Assembly (NCBI RefSeq): GCF_018688235.1
Contig: NZ_CP061313.1
Coordinates: 1,409,130-1,473,129, forward strand
Length of the DNA: 64,000 nt
Source: Polynucleobacter sp. AP-Nino-20-G2
GTDB lineage: Bacteria; Pseudomonadota; Gammaproteobacteria; Burkholderiales; Burkholderiaceae
Direction: 5' to 3'
The stretch's first letter is position 1; every line of letters starts with the position of its first letter. This document shows, piece by piece, positions 16,769 to 24,234 of this stretch. A program made the position numbers and the translations under genes. The notes beneath the pieces were generated by a model. It saw only the letters and a list, made by a program, of their open reading frames with translations, had not been told where the DNA came from and ran no database searches.

Positions 16769-18019
16769 ATGACATTCACTATTGTTTTTTTAATTGCCTT
16801 CATTGCTAGCTTCGGTCTTCGCCACTGGTTATCCCAACGCCAAATTCGTCATGTCGCTCAGCATCGCGATTTAGTCCCCTCGGAATTCGCATCCCAAATC
16901 ACTTTGGCTAAACATCAAAAAGCTGCCGACTATACGATTGCCAAACTTCGACTCGGTATTTTAGAGAATGGTGTCAGCGCCGTCATTTTGATCGCATTTA
17001 CCCTTTTAGGTGGATTACAGATTCTCAATATAGCCCTGCTGCAATTGCTAGGGGAAGGTATTGCCCAACAGATTGCCTTACTCGTATCTATCGCGTTAAT
17101 TTCCGGAATCATTGACCTCCCCTTCTCCTGGTACAAGCAGTTCCACCTTGAGGAGCGCTTTGGCTTTAATCGCATGAATAAGAAACTCTTCTTCAGCGAC
17201 ATGTTCAAGGGCTTAGGAGTTGGCGGTGCAATCGGCATTCCACTTCTTTGGGCAATTCTCAGTCTGATGGCTCAAGCAGGCGATCTATGGTGGCTTTGGG
17301 CTTGGGGCGTTCTCACCGCCTTTAGCCTCTTAATGCAATGGATCTTCCCAACCTTTATCGCACCTATTTTTAATAAATTCGAGGCACTTGAAGATGGTCC
17401 ACTCAAAACTCAAATCGAAGCCTTGCTAAAACGATGTGACTTTGCAAGCCAAGGCCTTTTTGTTATGGACGGCAGCAAACGTAGCGCGCATGGCAATGCA
17501 TTTTTTGCTGGTATGGGAAAAGCGAAGCGCATTGTCTTTTTCGATACCTTGATTGAAAAACTGAACCCCGGCGAAGTAGAAGCCGTGCTTGCACATGAAC
17601 TCGGTCATTACAAATGCAACCATATTCGCAAGCGCTTGCTGGTGTCTTTTGCCTTGAGCTTTGCCATGTTCGCATTATTAGGATGGGTAAGCACTCAACC
17701 CTGGTTCTATAACGACCTAGGCGTAATGCCCAACCCCAACGGCTATAACGGTGGCTTAGCCCTAGCTTTGTTTATGCTGGTTTCGCCAGTCTTTAGCTTC
17801 TTCTTTACACCGCTTTCTAGCCTAGCCTCTCGCAAGCATGAATATGAGGCCGATGGCTTTGCAGCAGATAAATCTTCTGCGGCTAACTTAATTACCGCAT
17901 TGGTAAAGCTCTATCAGGACAACGCCTCCACCCTAACGCCGGATCCAATATATACCGCCTTTTATAGTTCGCATCCGCCTGCTCCATTGCGGATTGCAAA
18001 CCTCAAGCGATTCAATTAA
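16769..18019 (+). CDS. M48-family membrane metalloprotease (Ste24/CAAX protease-like)
   Basis: The protein has 416 residues from ATG 16769; this start opens directly with a hydrophobic helix (FTIVFLIAFIASF), whereas the upstream extension reads against orn. Six or so membrane segments surround a zinc-binding HELGHYKCNH motif at about residue 275, and the third ligand Glu lies in KHEYEADGFAAD. The layout follows the Ste24 type rather than the shorter HtpX. Bacterial members probably degrade membrane proteins; they have no CAAX substrates, so the role is inferred. The rsgA start follows 15 bp later. Confidence 0.9.
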   Translation: MTFTIVFLIAFIASFGLRHWLSQRQIRHVAQHRDLVPSEFASQITLAKHQKAADYTIAKLRLGILENGVSAVILIAFTLLGGLQILNIALLQLLGEGIAQQIALLVSIALISGIIDLPFSWYKQFHLEERFGFNRMNKKLFFSDMFKGLGVGGAIGIPLLWAILSLMAQAGDLWWLWAWGVLTAFSLLMQWIFPTFIAPIFNKFEALEDGPLKTQIEALLKRCDFASQGLFVMDGSKRSAHGNAFFAGMGKAKRIVFFDTLIEKLNPGEVEAVLAHELGHYKCNHIRKRLLVSFALSFAMFALLGWVSTQPWFYNDLGVMPNPNGYNGGLALALFMLVSPVFSFFFTPLSSLASRKHEYEADGFAADKSSAANLITALVKLYQDNASTLTPDPIYTAFYSSHPPAPLRIANLKRFN

Positions 18020-18034
18020 GAACACCAAGACCTC

Positions 18035-19048
18035 ATGGAACAATTCCGCGCGCTACTTACCGCCTCCTATGGAAGGCATTACTTAGCGCAGCGCTTGGTT
18101 AAAGATGAGCGCGGCAATGAGTCTCCTGCTGGAGAATTAATTCAGGTAAGTACTCCGGCAAAACAACATATCGGCGCAGTAGGCGACAAGATGTTGCTCG
18201 AAATGACATCAGCAGATCAAGCGCGCATCATCCATATTGAGCCGAGAGAAAACTTGCTCTACCGCTCAGATGCATTCAAAAGTAAATTGATCGCCTCAAA
18301 CGTAGATCAAATATTAGTAGTGCTCGCCACACAACCCGCTTTCTCTCCTGACCTGTTAGGCAGAGCGGTAGTTGCTGCTGAGGCCAACCAAATTGGTCTA
18401 CATATTCTGCTCAATAAATGCGATCTCAAAGATAATTTAGAACACGCACGAAAAATCATTGCGCCCTATGCGCGCATGGGCTATCCCGTTACAGAAGTAT
18501 CAGCCAAGTTTGATGAGGCATCCATAGAGGCTTTGCGCCCGGACATTCAAGGAAAAGTTTCTGTGTTCGTTGGGCAATCCGGCATGGGCAAATCCAGCCT
18601 CCTAAATGCGTGGGTCCCTAATGCCGCAGCCATCACCCAAGAGTACTCGGTGCGTCTCGATACCGGCAAACACACCACTACCGCATGCCGCTACTTTGAG
18701 CTTCCTGAAGCATGGGGTCGAGATGCGACTGGGAAATTGGGTGCCCTCATTGACTCTCCAGGCTTCCAAGAATTTGGTCTAGCGCATATGTCGGTGAGTG
18801 AGTTAGAGCATGCCTTCAGAGAGTTTCATGACTTGCTTGGCAAGTGCCGCTTTCATAATTGCGCGCACCAATCCGAGCCTGATTGCGCGATTCGCGATGC
18901 GGTAGATAGAAATGAAATAGCGCCAGAAAGGCTGGCGCTATTTAGACAATTGCGCTCCGACTCAAAGACAGCCGATACGCAGATTCAAGGAATTAGCCAA
19001 GCCAAAGAGCGATGGTCAGCATTAACAATAAAGCCATCCAAGCGATAA
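18035..19048 (+). CDS. rsgA: Ribosome small-subunit GTPase RsgA
   Basis: RsgA checks and releases late 30S subunits. The 337-residue protein has the hallmark permuted GTPase order: G4 LLNKCD first, then G1 GQSGMGKSSLLN, then G3 DSPGFQEFG, preceded by an OB-fold of about 100 residues. The C-terminal zinc site is CRFHNCAHQSEPDC. Its last 56 bases overlap the 3' end of the CobD/CbiB-like gene on the opposite strand, so the last 18 residues are coded on DNA that is also coding in reverse. Confidence 0.95.
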   Translation: MEQFRALLTASYGRHYLAQRLVKDERGNESPAGELIQVSTPAKQHIGAVGDKMLLEMTSADQARIIHIEPRENLLYRSDAFKSKLIASNVDQILVVLATQPAFSPDLLGRAVVAAEANQIGLHILLNKCDLKDNLEHARKIIAPYARMGYPVTEVSAKFDEASIEALRPDIQGKVSVFVGQSGMGKSSLLNAWVPNAAAITQEYSVRLDTGKHTTTACRYFELPEAWGRDATGKLGALIDSPGFQEFGLAHMSVSELEHAFREFHDLLGKCRFHNCAHQSEPDCAIRDAVDRNEIAPERLALFRQLRSDSKTADTQIQGISQAKERWSALTIKPSKR

Positions 19049-19952
19049 CTAAGCGCCACACCAAACCTACGGCAGAGCGCATGGTGCGCTCGTTGGGCTC
19101 AAGACCTACCTCGTAAACCACAGGCTCACCAGCTTCAGCCATACGCAAAGCCTCATCACTATCCGGCTCGCTCATAGGCTCCCCCAAGCGAACGCCGAGA
19201 GCGCCACTGCCTGAAGCAAGAATCACAGCCGATAAAGAGTCAGCCCATTTCCCGGTCAGGTGACGCCATGAATACAAAGCACCTTCGAAGTTGCCGACGA
19301 TCGCAAAACCCATCGCAGTGATACGCGCAGGGATCCAATCCAATACATAGAAGAAATGACGGGCTGCCTCGCTCAAATTGAAGTCGCCTTTTTCAGACCA
19401 GCGCTGAGCAGCAGTATCAGCCAAGCGATACAAGACTACACCAGCAGGACCCATTGGCATCAAGAACCAGAACAGCACGCCGAATACATGGTGGTGTGAA
19501 CCAATGATGGCGCGCTCTAGAGCTAAGGAAATCACCTCAGTCTCAGTGAGATTTGATGCGTCTAGTTCAGGGCCATACCACTCCGCCAAAGCCAGACGTG
19601 CTGCAGGCAAGTCATGGTTTGCAATGGCTTCATGGACCAAGGTAAAGGAATGACTAAATTGACGGAAACCAAAAAATAAATAAGCGATCAATACGTTCCA
19701 TAGGAAACCTAAAATTGGAAAGGTCACCATGAATACAACGTAGAGCACAAATACCAAAAATGTTGGGAGTATGAATGCAACCAGACAGGCCATACGCGCG
19801 CCAACTGGGCTTGCACCTTCCTCAGTCTTGCCACCGAACTCACCAGCGACCCAATCTAACCAGCGGGCACTAATGCGCGCAATCCAATGCGTTGAAGTCA
19901 CCGGACGATATTGTTCGGCAATCAGGGCGAAGAGAATAGAAAAGAAAGTCAT
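18993..19952 (-). CDS. CobD/CbiB-family membrane protein, no cobalamin context
   Basis: A 319-residue integral membrane protein. An N-terminal IAEQYRP-type motif is followed by hydrophobic stretches at roughly residues 50-75 and 80-97, a charged cytoplasmic part, and a region rich in His (GSHHHVFGVLFWFLMPMGPAGVVLYRL) that matches the CbiB/AmpE fold. CbiB in B12 synthesis attaches aminopropanol to the corrin ring, but no other cobalamin gene is here, and such orphan copies are common in related bacteria. It overlaps the upstream NUDIX gene by four bases (ATGA). Its job is unknown; AmpE-like sensing is one guess. Confidence 0.82.
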   Translation of the reverse strand: MTFFSILFALIAEQYRPVTSTHWIARISARWLDWVAGEFGGKTEEGASPVGARMACLVAFILPTFLVFVLYVVFMVTFPILGFLWNVLIAYLFFGFRQFSHSFTLVHEAIANHDLPAARLALAEWYGPELDASNLTETEVISLALERAIIGSHHHVFGVLFWFLMPMGPAGVVLYRLADTAAQRWSEKGDFNLSEAARHFFYVLDWIPARITAMGFAIVGNFEGALYSWRHLTGKWADSLSAVILASGSGALGVRLGEPMSEPDSDEALRMAEAGEPVVYEVGLEPNERTMRSAVGLVWRLVIAWMALLLMLTIALWLG

Positions 19953-20686
19953 ACTTTTAATAAATGGTAAAGGTTACGCAACATTCCAGCAGTGGCGCCC
20001 CAGATAAAACGATTCTCATAGGGCATTGAATAAAACCGACGACTACCTTGATCACTCTCCCAGACCCGCACTTGATGATTTGCTGGATCCATTAAAAAAT
20101 GTAAAGGCACTTCAAAAACATCCGCAACTTCAAAAGCATCTAAGACATATTCTGCCTGAGGTTTAACCAATCCCACAACTGGCGTCACACTATAGCCCGA
20201 AACAGTTAAATACTGCGGCAAATGACCCAGGATCTCCACACCTTCTCGATGTAGCCCAATCTCCTCCTCACTCTCCCTCAGAGCGGTTTCGTTGGGATTC
20301 AGATCCTCAGGGTCCATGCGACCACCTGGAAAGCTAATTTGACCCGCATGATCATGTAAATGGTCAGTTCGTTGGGTTAATAACACTGACAATCCTTCAG
20401 TCTTGAGTACTAATGGAATCAAGACCGCTGCCCGGGTAATTTTGCCAGCAGCCTGTCGCCTAGCAATGATGTCGGCAGCAATCACATGGCGATTTTCATC
20501 AGTAATTTCCGGCTGCCAAACTGGAGGGTTCTGAAAGCGGCTCTTAATTCCCAGTGGCTGCAAATATTCCTCCCCCACCCTTGACTGACCAATACAAACC
20601 TGGGCAATCGGAATTGCCTGCGCATCAAAACCCGCGGGCACCGCAACACTGAAAGTCTGTTCCTGAGGGTTGGATTTTTGAGTCAT
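19949..20686 (-). CDS. NUDIX hydrolase, CoA pyrophosphatase type
   Basis: The 245-residue protein carries a NUDIX box GGRMDPEDLNPNETALRE-SEEEIGL with the REx2EExG residues that bind Mg. Ahead of it, LLTQRTDHLHDHAGQISFPGG matches the CoA-pyrophosphatase (NudL) pattern, whose extra motif precedes the box. Such enzymes split CoA to phosphopantetheine and 3',5'-ADP. An N-terminal part of about 70 residues is less typical. It is translationally coupled to the CobD/CbiB-like gene. Substrate is inferred from the pattern. Confidence 0.88.
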   Translation of the reverse strand: MTQKSNPQEQTFSVAVPAGFDAQAIPIAQVCIGQSRVGEEYLQPLGIKSRFQNPPVWQPEITDENRHVIAADIIARRQAAGKITRAAVLIPLVLKTEGLSVLLTQRTDHLHDHAGQISFPGGRMDPEDLNPNETALRESEEEIGLHREGVEILGHLPQYLTVSGYSVTPVVGLVKPQAEYVLDAFEVADVFEVPLHFLMDPANHQVRVWESDQGSRRFYSMPYENRFIWGATAGMLRNLYHLLKV

Positions 20687-20704
20687 GGGCTTATTTTAGG
20701 GTAA

Positions 20705-20730
20705 TAAAAAAGGCGACCTAGGCCGCCTTT
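20705..20730 (-). terminator. Intrinsic terminator after rplS
   Basis: Read on the minus strand, AAAGGCG pairs with CGCCTTT (20724-20730 with 20709-20715) around CCTAGG-containing loop bases, followed by a run of T. It lies 20 bp after the rplS stop and ends the rpsP-rimM-trmD-rplS operon. Confidence 0.85.
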
Positions 20731-20749
20731 CTTCGCATTAAAGCAATGC

Positions 20750-21139
20750 TTATGCAGCAGTTGGAGTAGCAACCTTACGAGCAGGTAACTTCTCTTTAAT
20801 ACGTGCAGACTTACCAGAACGATCACGCAAGTAGTACAACTTCGCGCGACGTACATCACCGCGACGTTTCACTTCAATACTAGCGATCAGTGGAGAGTAA
20901 GTTTGGAATGTACGCTCTACACCTTCGCCAGATGAAATCTTACGAACGATAAAGCTAGAGTTCAGTCCGCGATTGCGCTTAGCAATCACAACGCCTTCAA
21001 AGGCCTGGGTACGCTTACGTGTACCTTCAACTACGTTTACACCAACAATTACAGTGTCGCCAGGAGCAAAACTTGGAAGTGTTTTGTTGGCGCTTAAGCG
21101 AGCAATTTCTTCTTGCTCAATTTTTTCGATCAAATTCAT
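20750..21139 (-). CDS. rplS: Large-subunit ribosomal protein bL19
   Basis: bL19 sits at the interface of the two ribosomal subunits. The 129-residue protein has the family core: FAPGDTVIVGVNVVEGTRKRTQAFEGVVIAK, then GLNSSFIVRKISSGEGVERTF-type sequence and the basic KVRRAKLYYLR-like motif. It is about 15 residues longer than E. coli L19 through a C-terminal Lys/Ala tail. It is last in its operon, after a 126-bp spacer from trmD, long enough for a promoter of its own although I see no clear one. AAGGAT lies a few bases before the ATG. Confidence 0.97.
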   Translation of the reverse strand: MNLIEKIEQEEIARLSANKTLPSFAPGDTVIVGVNVVEGTRKRTQAFEGVVIAKRNRGLNSSFIVRKISSGEGVERTFQTYSPLIASIEVKRRGDVRRAKLYYLRDRSGKSARIKEKLPARKVATPTAA

Positions 21140-21265
21140 TATTAATCCTTAAACATCTTGTCAGCGTTTAATCCCGAGACATTCATCAACGGACCAGACA
21201 GAGGATGCAGTTAAAACCATTTCACTAAATCAAAATACAAACTTTTAATTCGACACTGCAATCAC

Positions 21266-22012
21266 TCACAGCGTACGAAGAAATTGCTCATCTTCTTTAC
21301 TTAGCAACCCATTAGCTCTTGCTGATTTAATTAAATCAGGTCTGAGCCTTAGCGTCAGCTCTAAAGACTTCTGCCGACGCCAATCCGCTATTTTAGCGTG
21401 ATGTCCGCCTAAAAGCACGTCCGGAACCGATAAATTTTCATATATTTCAGGGCGAGTGTAGTGGGGGTAGTCCAAAAGCCCATTGATAAAGCTATCCTGA
21501 ACCGCAGATTCGCCATCCCCCAAGGCCCCAGGTATAAGGCGAATCACCGCATCCATCATCGTCATGGCCGGTAATTCACCCCCAGAAACCACAAAATCAC
21601 CTATAGAAAGCTGTAAATCGATATTTCGATCGATAAACCTCTGATCAACAGCCTCATATCGACCACAAATAAAGGTTAAATTTCGATAACTGAGGATATC
21701 TGTCGCCATCTTCTGGGAAAATGTTTCACCCTGAGGCGCCAGAAGACAAATTGGGCCGGAAGTAATATTTTGAGCGTGATGCACCTCTTTAACGGCGGAT
21801 ATCGTATCTTCGAGGGGCTTTATCATCATGACCATGCCTGGACCACCGCCATAGGCTCGGTCATCCACAGTCTTACGGGGATCAGAACAATAATCCCGGG
21901 GATTCCATAAATTGACACTAGCAAGGCCCTGCTCGCATGCTCGTCCCGTGATACCCCACTGCGTTAAGGCAGAGAACATTTCGGGGAATAAGGTCACAAC
22001 ATCAAAGCGCAT
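21266..22012 (-). CDS. trmD: tRNA (guanine-37-N1)-methyltransferase TrmD
   Basis: TrmD methylates G37 next to the anticodon and prevents +1 frameshifting. I chose ATG 22012, giving 248 residues that begin MRFDVVTLFPEMF as in the family; a 30-codon extension upstream would overlap rimM. The trefoil-knot SAM site is visible as FICGRYEAVDQRF and SIGDFVVSGGELPAM, and DYPHYTRPE is the tRNA-binding part. It starts 16 bp after the rimM stop. Confidence 0.96.
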   Translation of the reverse strand: MRFDVVTLFPEMFSALTQWGITGRACEQGLASVNLWNPRDYCSDPRKTVDDRAYGGGPGMVMMIKPLEDTISAVKEVHHAQNITSGPICLLAPQGETFSQKMATDILSYRNLTFICGRYEAVDQRFIDRNIDLQLSIGDFVVSGGELPAMTMMDAVIRLIPGALGDGESAVQDSFINGLLDYPHYTRPEIYENLSVPDVLLGGHHAKIADWRRQKSLELTLRLRPDLIKSARANGLLSKEDEQFLRTL

Positions 22013-22028
22013 AGTAGGGACTAAGAAG

Positions 22029-22592
22029 TTACCAGTCAGGCTGCCAATCGATTGTAAGAAGACGATTCGGTAAATCAACGCTTTGCACCACCTCCTTAAC
22101 AAAAGGAACTAGCTGCTTCACCATTTTGGTTTGGGCATCGCCGATAGCGATAACCCCATGGGCTCCGTTGTCAGTGACATCAATCACTTCGCCAAGATCA
22201 TCGCCTTGCAGATCAATCGCCTTGCAACCAATCAAATCAACCCAGTAATAACTATCGCTATCAGTTTTTGGAAAGACGTTGCGCCCAAGCAAAATGCGCG
22301 CACCCTTTAAAGCTTCAGCTTGGTCGCGATCGGTAATGCCATCCAAAGCCATCACTACCGTGCCACTATGCATCTTGGCTTGCTTCACTTTGTAAAGCGT
22401 GAGTGACGCTTGCTCATGAGATGCAGCAACACCCGCACTCCGACGAGGAATGAGAGATAACCAAATTTCTTTGCTGGATAAGAGGGCTACTGGATCAGAT
22501 GAATGAGGGCGAACCTTGATCTGACCTTGCAAGCCTTGAGCGTCTTGTACTGCTCCGAGCTCAATCAAGTCACTTAGGGAAGGCGTACTCAT
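22029..22592 (-). CDS. rimM: Ribosome maturation factor RimM
   Basis: RimM binds S19 and helps mature the 30S head. The 187-residue protein has an N-terminal RimM barrel (IELGAVQDAQGLQGQIKVRPHS) and a C-terminal PRC barrel (YYWVDLIGCKAID through VPFVKEVVQSVD). It lies second in the rpsP operon as in most proteobacteria. A strong hairpin in the 93-bp gap after rpsP lies just upstream of it and could lower its expression relative to rpsP. Confidence 0.95.
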   Translation of the reverse strand: MSTPSLSDLIELGAVQDAQGLQGQIKVRPHSSDPVALLSSKEIWLSLIPRRSAGVAASHEQASLTLYKVKQAKMHSGTVVMALDGITDRDQAEALKGARILLGRNVFPKTDSDSYYWVDLIGCKAIDLQGDDLGEVIDVTDNGAHGVIAIGDAQTKMVKQLVPFVKEVVQSVDLPNRLLTIDWQPDW

Positions 22593-22641
22593 ATTGAATT
22601 CACCTCAACTCCCCAAATAACACTACAAATCAATTCTGCTA

Positions 22642-22674
22642 CCAAAGACTTTTTCGCGGAGATAAAGTCTTTGG
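22642..22674 (-). promoter_or_regulatory. Intercistronic hairpin between rpsP and rimM
   Basis: An 11-bp perfect inverted repeat, CCAAAGACTTT (22642-22652) with AAAGTCTTTGG (22664-22674), encloses an 11-base loop. No T run follows on the minus strand, so it does not look like an intrinsic terminator. It probably acts on the mRNA, stabilising the rpsP 3' end or limiting passage into rimM. Confidence 0.6.
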
Positions 22675-22685
22675 AATTGAAGTCT

Positions 22686-22931
22686 TTAGACTGCAGGATT
22701 GCTTTTGATCAAACGAACAACTGTTGGAGAAATTTGCGCACCAACGCCAGTCCAGTAAGTCAAACGATCTTGAGCAATACGCATTGCTTGCTCTGTAGAC
22801 GCTGCTTGTGGATTGAAGTAACCAATACGCTCGATAAAGTTCGAGTCGCGACGATTGCGCTTGTCTGTAGCCACGATGCTATAAAAAGGGCGCTTCTTTG
22901 AACCGCCGCGTGCCAGTCGAATGACGACCAT
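22686..22931 (-). CDS. rpsP: Small-subunit ribosomal protein bS16
   Basis: The 81-residue protein starts MVVIRLARGGSKKRPFYSIVATDKRNRRDSNFIER-type sequence and has the conserved RIGYFNPQA and WTGVGAQ blocks, all typical of bS16. It opens the operon rpsP-rimM-trmD-rplS. The 247 bp upstream, shared with the divergent META-domain gene, must hold its promoter, but I cannot pick a convincing -35/-10 pair there. Confidence 0.97.
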   Translation of the reverse strand: MVVIRLARGGSKKRPFYSIVATDKRNRRDSNFIERIGYFNPQAASTEQAMRIAQDRLTYWTGVGAQISPTVVRLIKSNPAV

Positions 22932-23178
22932 ACTTATTCCTTAAAATCTAAAATGAAAACAGGTTGATTACAACCCAATGAAATTACTACAAAATCTTGG
23001 ACTCCAACTAACCGAGCAAATTAACAAAACAAATGTACGGTATAGCGGAAAACCTCATATTCTAGACGAAAACCCCTACTTGATCCACCTATTTAAGTCC
23101 TTGCACCGAATGCTTAGACGGTAGAATGGAAGCCAGTAATCGATCAAATAACCTTAAAAAACAATAACTTATAAAAAT

Positions 23179-23709
23179 ATGTCCCTGAAAATAGCCACTT
23201 TTAAGCCCTCTAGAAGCTCTACAAAAAGGCTATTTGTCACGATTTCCTGCTTGGGTTTAAGCCTGCTGACCGCCTGCGCCAATGTCATTCCACCCTGCAA
23301 TGCCAAAATTAGCCCGCCCAGCGCTGAATTACGAAACACCAAATGGGAGCTCGTGCGCTGGAATCTGGCCCCGAACGCTAGGGGAGAAGTTCGCACCCGT
23401 CAAATCCCTCAAGGCGATAACGGCAACCCGATTCAACTGATTTTTGATGCGAGCGGCGAGCGTCTTAGTGGCTCGACTGGCTGTAATCGTTTTACAGCTC
23501 GTATCAGTGAAGATAGCCGCGGCTTTACGCTAGATCAAATCGCCAGCACAAAGATGGCGTGCTCCCCTGCCCGCATGGAATTAGAAAATGACTTTCTTTA
23601 TGATCTCAATGATTACCGCAGCATTGTGCGCAATGGCGATCAGCTACTCATGATTGGTGCCGATCGTGAAGTGTTGAACTTCATGCAACGTAGCAACGCT
23701 GCAAAATAA
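23179..23709 (+). CDS. META-domain (HslJ-like) lipoprotein
   Basis: The 176-residue protein begins with a basic stretch of about 17 residues and a hydrophobic segment ending in the lipobox LLTAC near residue 33, so it is probably an outer-membrane or periplasmic lipoprotein. The rest is a META domain: LRNTKWELVRW, LIFDASGERLSGSTGCNRFTARI and TKMACSPARMELENDFL, with the two conserved cysteines. HslJ, the E. coli relative, is a heat-inducible protein linked to novobiocin resistance. Role here is unknown. It is divergent from rpsP. Confidence 0.85.
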   Translation: MSLKIATFKPSRSSTKRLFVTISCLGLSLLTACANVIPPCNAKISPPSAELRNTKWELVRWNLAPNARGEVRTRQIPQGDNGNPIQLIFDASGERLSGSTGCNRFTARISEDSRGFTLDQIASTKMACSPARMELENDFLYDLNDYRSIVRNGDQLLMIGADREVLNFMQRSNAAK

Positions 23710-23746
23710 CTTGCCACACTAAACATATTCATCACTGAAAGTTAGA

Positions 23747-24193
23747 ATGAAAAAATACAAATTACTTTTTTGCGCACTGGGATTATTTTTTCCAGGCGCT
23801 GGATTGAACTGTTTTTATTTGCAAGGCCCAAAATCTTTCTGGGGCTGGACTCAACTACTCGCATGCATCGGCGGTATCGCTGGTTGGCTCATACTGAGAG
23901 ATGCTCACTTTCACTCAGCTCCAGGCTGGATACTCGTTACCTTCGGATTTATTACGCTTGAAGCAAGCTGGTTAACAACAATTGCGTTTGGTTTGCGCCC
24001 TGATGAAAAATGGGATGCGCAGTTCAACCCAGGAATAACCCCTGAAAGATCTACTCAGTCAGGATGGCCAGTAGTCTTAACTGTCATTTTTTCGCTGGTC
24101 TTAGGTGCAGGCTTCATGATGACATTCCTCGCCATTGCGTTTGAGCAATTCTTTATTTCGCAGCTCCAGGAAGCAAAAAAGCTATCCCAGTAA
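23747..24193 (+). CDS. Hypothetical membrane protein, four predicted helices
   Basis: The 148-residue protein has hydrophobic segments at about residues 5-22, 33-50, 59-82 and 105-132. The first part, with LFFPGAGLNCFYLQG followed by a helix pair, recalls TM2-type small membrane domains, but the match is weak and I do not assign a family. It follows the META-domain lipoprotein gene by 37 bp and ends in its own terminator, whose loop contains the stop codon. Function unknown. Confidence 0.75.
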   Translation: MKKYKLLFCALGLFFPGAGLNCFYLQGPKSFWGWTQLLACIGGIAGWLILRDAHFHSAPGWILVTFGFITLEASWLTTIAFGLRPDEKWDAQFNPGITPERSTQSGWPVVLTVIFSLVLGAGFMMTFLAIAFEQFFISQLQEAKKLSQ

Positions 24194-24208
24194 TGCAGAT
24201 AGCTTTTT
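24176..24208 (+). terminator. Intrinsic terminator overlapping the end of the membrane protein gene
   Basis: AAAAAGCTATC (24176-24186) pairs perfectly with GATAGCTTTTT (24198-24208); the loop holds the TAA stop of the gene. The T run is part of the stem. It may also work for the converging acyl-CoA dehydrogenase gene that ends at 24235. Confidence 0.75.
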
Positions 24209-24234
24209 AAATTGCATTACAGCAGCACTAAGAT

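Noticed and set aside
18993..19952. Cobalamin biosynthesis locus
   Set aside because: Only the CobD/CbiB-like gene is present; no other B12 gene is visible, so a pathway call is not supported.
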